A DNA stretch of 64,000 bases. Origin: Euryodendron excelsum (Eukaryota; Streptophyta; Magnoliopsida; Ericales; Pentaphylacaceae). The notes below the pieces were generated by a model that saw only the letters and a program-made list of their open reading frames with translations, was not told the origin of the DNA and did no database searches. Within the stretch, counting starts at the first letter, position 1, and the number at the start of each line of letters is the position of its first letter. Positions 57,443 through 64,000 of the stretch are shown here, piece by piece. The position numbers were made by a program, and so were the translations under genes. The stretch lies in assembly GCA_033060915.1 (NCBI GenBank), contig CM065396.1, forward strand, positions 4,880,001 through 4,944,000, given 5' to 3'.

Positions 57443-59906
57443 ACAGGTTGGTTGGCAACCTTTGGAGAATGTTTAAGCCCTTTTAGAAAAATGATTCCGT
57501 TTTGGTCTTTGAAAACAATGATTCTAGGTTCAGACATTGGTTGTGTAGGGAAGATGACATAACACTATCACCCTACCTCGCCCTTGCAGTATCTACATGT
57601 CTAATCACCCTAGGTTTCACTCATTTGAATCTTTGGTTCTTAAATGTCCATTTGTGTCCACCTTGAAAAGATTTTGAAAAGCGGTTTGTCATCACTATTT
57701 GGATGTATGAATGCATGATGCAACTTGAAAGAGAGTTTGGAAGAAAGTTGAGATTGGATTTTGAAAAGCCCTTGTGAACTTGTCTTGAAAAGATTTTTGA
57801 AAATTGTTTTTTATGTATCTCATGAAAAGTATGTTAATGTTTCATTGCCTTTAAGAGGTTAGTCATGCAAGAACTAAACTCCTTCAAGACCATGAGTTTT
57901 AGAAAGCATTTTTAAAAAAGGGGCTAGAAACTTCCCTTGTTTGAATATCGCACTTAATCTTGGATAACCCTAATCATAAAAGGCATAGGGTTCTTTCAAG
58001 AATGTGATGTTTGAAAATAGTTTTGAGAAAAAGTGGTTTCATGAAACATTTAGGGTTTGAAACCTTAATGAGAACCTTATAGGTTTCATTTGATGTATCA
58101 CTTTCCTTCAGAAACCCTAACTAAGAAAGGGTTAGGATTGCCTTAGGGTTGTGAGTTTTTTAAATCATTTTAGAAATAGTTTTTGAAAGATAGTAGTGTC
58201 TAGCCATTTTAGATTGAGACAAGTTTGAAAGAGTTTTTGAAAATATTTTTTGGTTAGAGTTAAAGTTTAAAGAAAAAGGTACCAGAGTTATAACCTTGAA
58301 GCCTCCTAATCTTGGTTGGGCAAACTAGGATTAAGGTAACCTAAGGCTAGATGGACCTAGAGTTGTGTCAACTTAGGGTTTGATTGACCTAGGGTTGGAC
58401 CTTCTAGAGTTTGGTTGAACAAAGGTTAGACGACCTAAGGTTGGAAGTGACTTGGGATGCAAGTAACCTAGGATTTAGGGAGGACGTCTTGAAGTAGAAA
58501 ATATTTGATTTGATGCAATATGGAATGGTATGATTTTTAGTTGAAAAAGAAAAGCTTTACTTTTGAAAAGTTTTGAAAAAGAAAATTTTCATTTTAAGAA
58601 AGCTTTATTTTAGGAAAGTTTCGAAAAAGGAAAGTTTTATTCTAGGAAAGTTTTGAAAAATGAAGGTTTTGTTTTAAGAAAGTTTTGAAAAAGAAAAGTT
58701 CTATTTTAAAAAAGTTTTGAAAAAGGAAAATTTTGCTTTTCAAAAATGGAGGGTTGGATTTTGTTTCCAAAAATAGAAGATTGAATTTTGTTTCCAAAAA
58801 TAAAATATAAGGTTTGGTTTCAAAAATAGAAGATTTGATTTGTTTTCAAAAATAGAAAGGATTGCATTTGAAATTGAACAAGGAAAGATTTCAATTGAAA
58901 AAGGAAATATTTGATTTTGTTTCCAAAATGGAAAGGATTTGATTTGAAAATCTTATGATTTCATGTAGAATATTGTATGATTTTATGTGGGATTTTTTGA
59001 AAACAACTTAAGAGAGTTATGCTCTTTTGAAAATAAAATGCAACAAAGGTTTTGAAAGCCATTTTGACGCAATAAATGCAAGGATGAAGTTTAGGGAATA
59101 AAGCTAGGGTTTCCTAAGATATGGACTTCTAGGGCTTCAAGAAAATAACTCTTTGACCAATTTTGGGAAAAAGCCTTTAAACATGGGATTTAAAGAGGTT
59201 TGAAAAGAAATAAAAAAATAAGGTTTGAAAGAGGTGTTTTAGGGCTTAAAACCCTAATGTGGCCTTTGGAAGCCTCTTTGAATATGTCACTTTCCTAGGA
59301 AAACCCTAACCATGAGGAGGTTAGAATCACCCTAGGGTTGTGAGTTTGAAAAAAACAATGCATGAACATGACAAATATAATGTAATAGGGACATGAACAT
59401 ACAAGATTGAAAGTTTTACCACATTGTAATGGGCCTTAAGACCATACCATGATTGGTTAGGCTAAAGGAAGATCTTTGAAACAGTGATCTCCCCAAAGCT
59501 TCCCCTAGGCATGGACCTAAGGTCCTCTTGTTTCAAGCATGCAAGAAGAGGGGGGAGGGGGGGTTGAAGACGGGGATTGAAATGGAAGAATAGTCCAGAT
59601 GGACTAGAAGGGAGAAAAGAAGGAGTGAGAGAGCATAAAAGTAAAATAGAAACCCTACATTGCCTTCTTTTTAGCTTACATGCTTCAATGGAGGACTTGC
59701 TTGAAACTTACAATGGCTTTCAAGAGCTTCCAAGGGCTGGACTTAATCTTCAATAGAGTAAGGAAGCTAGGGTTTCAATGTTTAGGGCTAGAGGGGGCTA
59801 GGACTTTTGAGAGAACTAGGGTTTCAAGAAATTTTGAGGGCTATAGAGAGTTTGGCAGAGCTTTGTTGAGATTTTTCTAACCTGGAATATGCTGGGGGGT
59901 GGCCTA

Positions 59907-59914
59907 TATTTATA
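59907..59914 (-). promoter_or_regulatory. TATA box of solo LTR K
   Basis: Minus-strand CCTATAAATATAGGCCACC has the same core as in element I. It is about 1.28 kb from the LTR start, a shorter U3 than in element I. Confidence 0.7.
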
Positions 59915-60169
59915 GGTTAAAAAATAGAAGAGGTGGCATAATTTCTAGCCATTTTTTGGCTAGCAGTGGCGCCACCTTGGTATGGCAATGATTCCGAAGA
60001 TTTGATTCAGCTTGGGACGTAAAGCAAAGATCTAGGCGCAACTTCTAGTGGCTCCAAGCCATATTTTGGCTTAGCTCCACTATGAGTGGCTCCGGTTTGA
60101 TCTGGAAAGCTACCGGCTGTGGGGTCTAACTAGAAAAGAGATGAAGGCACCCAATAGTGCCCCAGGGGT

Positions 60170-60960
60170 TACCGGTTTGAGACCTAAAGCCGAAATCATT
60201 AAAAAGGATGACTGACCCACTAGGGCAAAGTGGTCATTTTAATTGGGGTCTACCGGAATAGATCCAGAGTTGACCGGGAGGGGATTCGAAGGTTGGAAAC
60301 ACTATTAAGAGTGTTTTATAGGATTACCAGTTTGATAGCCAGAGCCGGAATGGTTAAAAATGATGACCGACCCGCTAGGGGCAAAACGGCCATTCAAATT
60401 AGAAAACACTTGGATGGCCCAGAATGGACAAGGATGAGATTTGGAAATCAGGGATACTCGTGAAAGTTCCCTGGAGGATTTATCGGTTTGACACCCAAAG
60501 CTAGTGTGGTTGAAAAAGACGACCAACCCACTAGAGGCAAAACGGTTATTTGAACTAGAAAACACCATAATTGGTCTAGAGTCAACCAGAATGGAATTCG
60601 AAGGTCTGAAATACTATCAAGAGTGTCCTAAGGGATTACCAATTTGATACCTGGGGCCGGCGTGGTTGAAAGGGATGACCGGCCTATTAGGGATAAAATG
60701 GTCATTTTGACTGAAGAACATCGGAATGGGTTCAAAATTGATTGGAAGGGGATTTTAGAGGTTGGAAACACTCATGGGAGTGCCCCAGGAGGTTTACTGG
60801 TTTTATACCCAGAGGCAGTGTGGTTGTCAAGGGCAATTGGGGTGCCTAGGGGTAAAATAGTCATTTTGACCAGGAATCATTATAATGGGTCCAAAATTGG
60901 TTCCAATGGCATTCTGAACATGCCGGATTATTGAGGACAATCTTGAAAGGGGTGGACTTA
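60170..60960 (-). repeat. ~156-bp tandem repeats in U3 of LTR K
   Basis: About five units are present. Plus-strand cores of CCAGTTTGATAGCCAGAGCC type start at 60327, 60483, 60638 and 60795, spaced 155-157 bp. Each has (C/T)GG(T/A)GTGGTTG.AAA, then CACTAGGGGCAAAA.GGTCATTT. Confidence 0.85.
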
Positions 60961-61263
60961 TCGCTTTGAGTCCTTAGGTACTCTTTTGAAGAGTGTACCA
61001 GAATGAATTGGACTGGAATGATGCCTTAGGGGCATTTTGGTCGTTTGGCTTCAATTGGGCCTGACGGGTCCAAAAAAAGATCAGCTGACTAGACTAGAGT
61101 TTGGAAGATCAGTTTGAGTTTGAATGTGTTATGGTATTTGAAAGCGAGCCCGGTCGAGCCGGAGATTGCCAAGTGGGCAAAAATGGGATGCTTACACCAC
61201 CCTCTCTAAAAGAGGTTTTCAATGCCTTTAAAAGCTATCAAGACATCCCTCTTTGGGAGGGAA

Positions 61264-61288
61264 GGGGGGGTGGGGGGGGGGGGGGGGG
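61264..61288. repeat. G-rich homopolymer tract
   Basis: Seven G, one T, then 17 G, close to the right TSD of LTR K in element C. Confidence 0.85.
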
Positions 61289-61889
61289 TTCAATAATTGT
61301 GCTCTCTTGAGTTTTGGGATTGGAATGGTCTTAAGGAAGCTCTCCTTGGAGTAGATTTCATCAAATCCACAATATGAACCCTAGCTAACTAGAGTGGTTT
61401 TGATATCACAAAAGTGGTTTTCAAAATAACCCGCATTTGAGTGGTTTTCAAGTTTTTTAGTAGTTTCCAAATGAATACTTATTTTATATTGATTTTTAAA
61501 GTTTTTCTCTCTTAAATTAGTGGTTGGGATGGTTTTAAGGAAACCCTCCTTGGAGTGGTTTCTAAGCATCAACCATGTGAACCGTACACTTACTTGAGTG
61601 GTTTTACAAAAGTTATTTTCAAAATCTACAACTCTCTTGAGTTGTTTTCCTAAAAATCTCTTTATATGAATGATAGTTTCCTTACATGAAATAATGACTT
61701 TCTTATATCAAATGACATTTTTCTAAACACTTTTTCATAGTGTTTCACACAAAATGATAAAATTCTTAGATCAAATCATGAATTTCAAAACATATTTTCA
61801 AAGTTCATTCATAAAACCACCCTTTCCAACTTTCCAAAAGCACTAGGTTCAAAACCCTAATCCAAAACCACTTTCCAAAACTAATTTTC

Positions 61890-62160
61890 AAAACCGTAGG
61901 TTAACTTGACCTTAGTTATCCAACCATAGGTTAACTTGACCCTAGTTGTTCAACCCTAAGTTAACTTGACCCTAATTGTCTAACCCTAGGTTAACTTAAC
62001 CATAGTTATTCAACTCTAGGTTAACTTACCCTAGTTCCCTAACCTTAGGTTAACTTACCTAGGTTAGTCAACTATAGTTCATGTAACCCTAGTTAGTCAA
62101 CGTTAAGTTAACCTAACCTAAGTTAGTTACTCCTAGGTCAACCTAACCATGGTTAGTTGA
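61890..62160. repeat. ~30-bp CCTAGGTTAACTT-type tandem array
   Basis: Units of about 30 bp (AACCCTAGGTTAACTTGACC then CTAGTTGTTC) are repeated about nine times with variation. This is the reverse-complement counterpart of the TAGGGTT arrays in the H LTRs. Confidence 0.75.
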
Positions 62161-63339
62161 CTTCAAAACTCCAATTTTAAGGCCCTTTGAGCCATCTCTC
62201 AACTCAATATCCTTTTTCAAAATATGTTTTCAACGTATTCTACTCTTTTGAGTTTTCAAAAATCATGATTCCAAAGCCCTTTCAAATGTTTTTATACTCC
62301 CCTCAAATGTTTTCAAAAGCTCTCTAAAACTTGTTCTAACGAAATGGTTAGACACTTAACATCTTTTAAAACTTGTTTTCTCAAATGTTTTTCCAAAACT
62401 CACAACCCCTAAGTGATCATTTCCTTCCAATCGAGCCATCGTTCGAACTATGAATGATTTGATTCTCGCCAAATGAGATACGTAGACAACTTAGGAAAAT
62501 CTAGGTGCGGTCACCACATCCTTCAAATAGACACCATGTCCTGCAAATGGACACTTTTTAAAAATATTTCAATCACATAATTTTCAAAACTCACCTCAAA
62601 CTCTTTCAAATCATCCGAACTACGAATAACCTAATTCTCTTGAAATGAGATACGTAGGCAACCTGAAATAGTACGGTCATAACCCTTTTTAAGTTAAATG
62701 TTCTTTTTTGAAACTCTCTATCGTTTAAAACTTCTATCTCAAATCATTTCAAAAACCTTCTATTTCTCAAATATCTTTTTAAAAACATACATCATGCATC
62801 ATTCATCCAAAAGTGATGATCGAACCCTATTTTAAAAATTCTATAATAGATACAAGTGGACATTTAGTAATCGGTGATTTAAGTGAGTGAATTAAGGGTG
62901 AATAGACATGTAGGTACTAAATGGCAGGGTAAGGTGATGATCTTAGGATATCTTCCTTACACGTAACTAACTCCCGGATCATAGATTTATAGTTTCAACG
63001 ACCAACCTGGAGTCACATTTTCAAAAAGGGTTTTTAAATGTTTTCAAAAGTTTGCTAAACAAACCTATCTTCTTAAAACCTCTTAAGAGGACATTTTCAA
63101 AATATTTTCTAAAAATCTAAGTTTAGTCTTCAGATTACATTTAGTTTTAGGTGACCTAGCACATCTTTAATTATGTTAGGTGGTGACTCACATATTACCT
63201 AAAAACCCTTATTCAAAGCTATTTTCATAATCAAACCCTTGTCACACTTGTCCTTGTAGGATAGATTCTAACAGAGAGAGCATCGGTCCTCTTTCCAAGC
63301 CAAGATAGGCTCAAGTTAAAAAAACCACGGTGTGATAGC

Positions 63340-63357
63340 AGGCAACTCCACTAGAGA
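63340..63357 (+). other. Primer binding site of element C
   Basis: AGGCAACTCCACTAGAGA follows the LTR end by two bases. It is a decayed TGGCGACTCCACT-type PBS, which fixes element C as plus-sense. Confidence 0.55.
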
Positions 63358-63653
63358 CACTTAGAGGGTTAGGCCAATGTCATGTCTCTTCACCCTTCAC
63401 TCACCCAGAATCTCTAGTTACTTTGTCTAGTTACATCCACTTTACAAGCCAAGTTTTCAAAAGTTTTCAAAAATTATAAGTTTGTAAACTCAAATATTAT
63501 CTTTCAAAAGTTTTAAAAAAGTGTCATCACTTGCATTCATTTTCTATGTTCATACTCTTCCATTGATTTCTATACTCATGCTCTTGCATTGATCATCTAT
63601 TCATTTTGCTTTGATTTTGTCAAAAAGTACTAACTCTTTGTTTTCTTTTGTAG
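63358..63653 (+). mobile_element. Element C leader
   Basis: GGGTTAGGCCAATGTCATGTC at 63367 and AAAAAGTACTAACTCTTTG near 63622 match the reverse complement of the H leader (23395-23375 and 23105-23085). The leader is interrupted at 63654 by another LTR. Confidence 0.65.
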
Positions 63654-64000
63654 TGTCGCGCCCTAGTTTTTGGACCGAGTCCTTTCGGCTCAGAAAAACA
63701 TGGAACTTAATCGTTAGAACTCATCCTCCTAGAAGGACAAGTGCGACTAGGTTTGAATTTGAAATTGGTTTGGCTAAGGGCTTTTTAGAAAAATGGGAGT
63801 CGTGGCCTAACTTGATTAAGGTGAGTTAGGTCACCTAAAACTAAGTGTTAATCCGAAGATGAAACTTAGGGTTTTTGAAAAAATGTTTTGAAAAACTCCC
63901 TCGAGAGAGGGTTTTGGAGAAAATAGGTTATTTGGCAACCTTTAGAAAGTTTTAAGACTTTTAGAAAATAACTCCATTTTGGTCATTCGAAAACAGAAAT
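63654..64000 (-). mobile_element. LTR of a further Tat-like copy, cut by window edge
   Basis: TGTCGCGCCCTAGTTTTTGG begins exactly where the element C leader is broken. It continues with the shared LTR-terminal segment (GTTAGAACTCATCCTCCTAG, the TCGTGGCCTAACTTGATTAA stretch, TTAGGTCACCTAAAACTAAG). The first 70 bp are closest to the subfamily B type (GGCTCAGAAAAACAT). The predicted TSD is TGTAG (63649-63653). Confidence 0.65.

Larger units (their letters stand above)
57443..61196 (-). mobile_element. Solo LTR K, part 2 (subfamily A)
   Basis: The LTR resumes ACAGGTTGGTTGGCAACC after the Athila TSD and ends AAAATGGGATGCTTACA at 61196. Net length is about 3.94 kb. A TATA box lies at 59914-59907 and U3 tandem repeats at 60170-60960. 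No internal sequence is joined on either side, so it is a solo LTR. Confidence 0.82.
61197..63337 (+). mobile_element. Element C LTR, part 2
   Basis: This is the continuation of the plus-sense subfamily B LTR after solo LTR K. It contains a TAGGTTAACTTGACC-type array (61890-62160), GAGATACGTAGGCAACC (62646-62662) and the terminal segment ending CACGGTGTGATA. That terminus is a decayed form of GGCGCGACA, with all changes C-to-T. There are no genes. Confidence 0.72.

Noticed and set aside
61101..61310. 69-codon frame with a poly-Gly tail
   Set aside because: The tail comes from the G homopolymer. The frame spans an LTR end and TSD, so it crosses an insertion boundary.
1..64000. CRISPR array, rRNA, tRNA or prokaryotic operon
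   Set aside because: Direct repeats found are LTR-internal tandem arrays without spacer structure, and all coding traces are plant retrotransposon proteins.

Overview
This 64 kb window comes from a flowering-plant nuclear genome. It appears to consist almost entirely of nested LTR retrotransposons. I find no ordinary host gene, rRNA, tRNA, CRISPR array or prokaryotic feature. The evidence is matching LTR pairs, 5-bp target-site duplications (TSDs), primer binding sites (PBS), polypurine tracts (PPT), LTR TATA boxes and decayed Gag and protease reading frames. The DNA is AT-rich with many A/T and purine runs, and I cannot name the species.

Most of the DNA belongs to one group of giant Ty3/Gypsy elements with LTRs of about 4-5 kb and a PBS resembling TGGCGACTCCACT, which fits the Tat/Ogre lineage. 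Read in the element's own direction, the LTRs run from TGTAAGCACCCC to GGGGCGCGACA. Two LTR subfamilies are present. Subfamily A comprises element J, element I and the solo LTRs at 13161-17162 and 49399-61196. Subfamily B comprises elements H and C, and probably the fragment at the right edge.

Layout. 1-1239: PPT and LTR of a separate Gypsy element. 1240-1992: Copia-like LTR fragment. 1993-8493: 3' part of Tat-like element J (+), with an antisense gene and a 3' LTR at 4168-8493. 8494-47243: Tat-like element H (-), split by two insertions. Its 3' LTR (8494-17249) holds solo LTR 13161-17162. Its internal region is 17250-23431. Its 5' LTR (23432-47243) holds the 18.7 kb element I (27479-46193, -). 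47244-63653: Tat-like element C (+), whose LTR holds solo LTR K (49399-61196, -), which in turn holds an Athila-type element (49589-57442, +). 63654-64000: start of another LTR.

Coding content is sparse and broken. Element I has a degraded Tat-type gag (39110-37376, minus) and, on the opposite strand, a plant mobile domain (PMD) gene (33437-35316) with two recognisable introns. Element J carries the 5' part of the same antisense gene with the same first intron. The Athila element retains gag, protease and the first residues of the pol connector, but lacks reverse transcriptase, RNase H and integrase. No pol catalytic domain is recognisable anywhere in the window, so any recent movement would have needed enzymes supplied in trans.

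The most interesting observations are the spliced antisense PMD gene, whose introns appear to have survived retrotransposition; the U3-doubling duplication in the 5' LTR of element I; the ~155-bp U3 repeat arrays; and a recurrent overlapping-dyad motif in all the giant LTRs.
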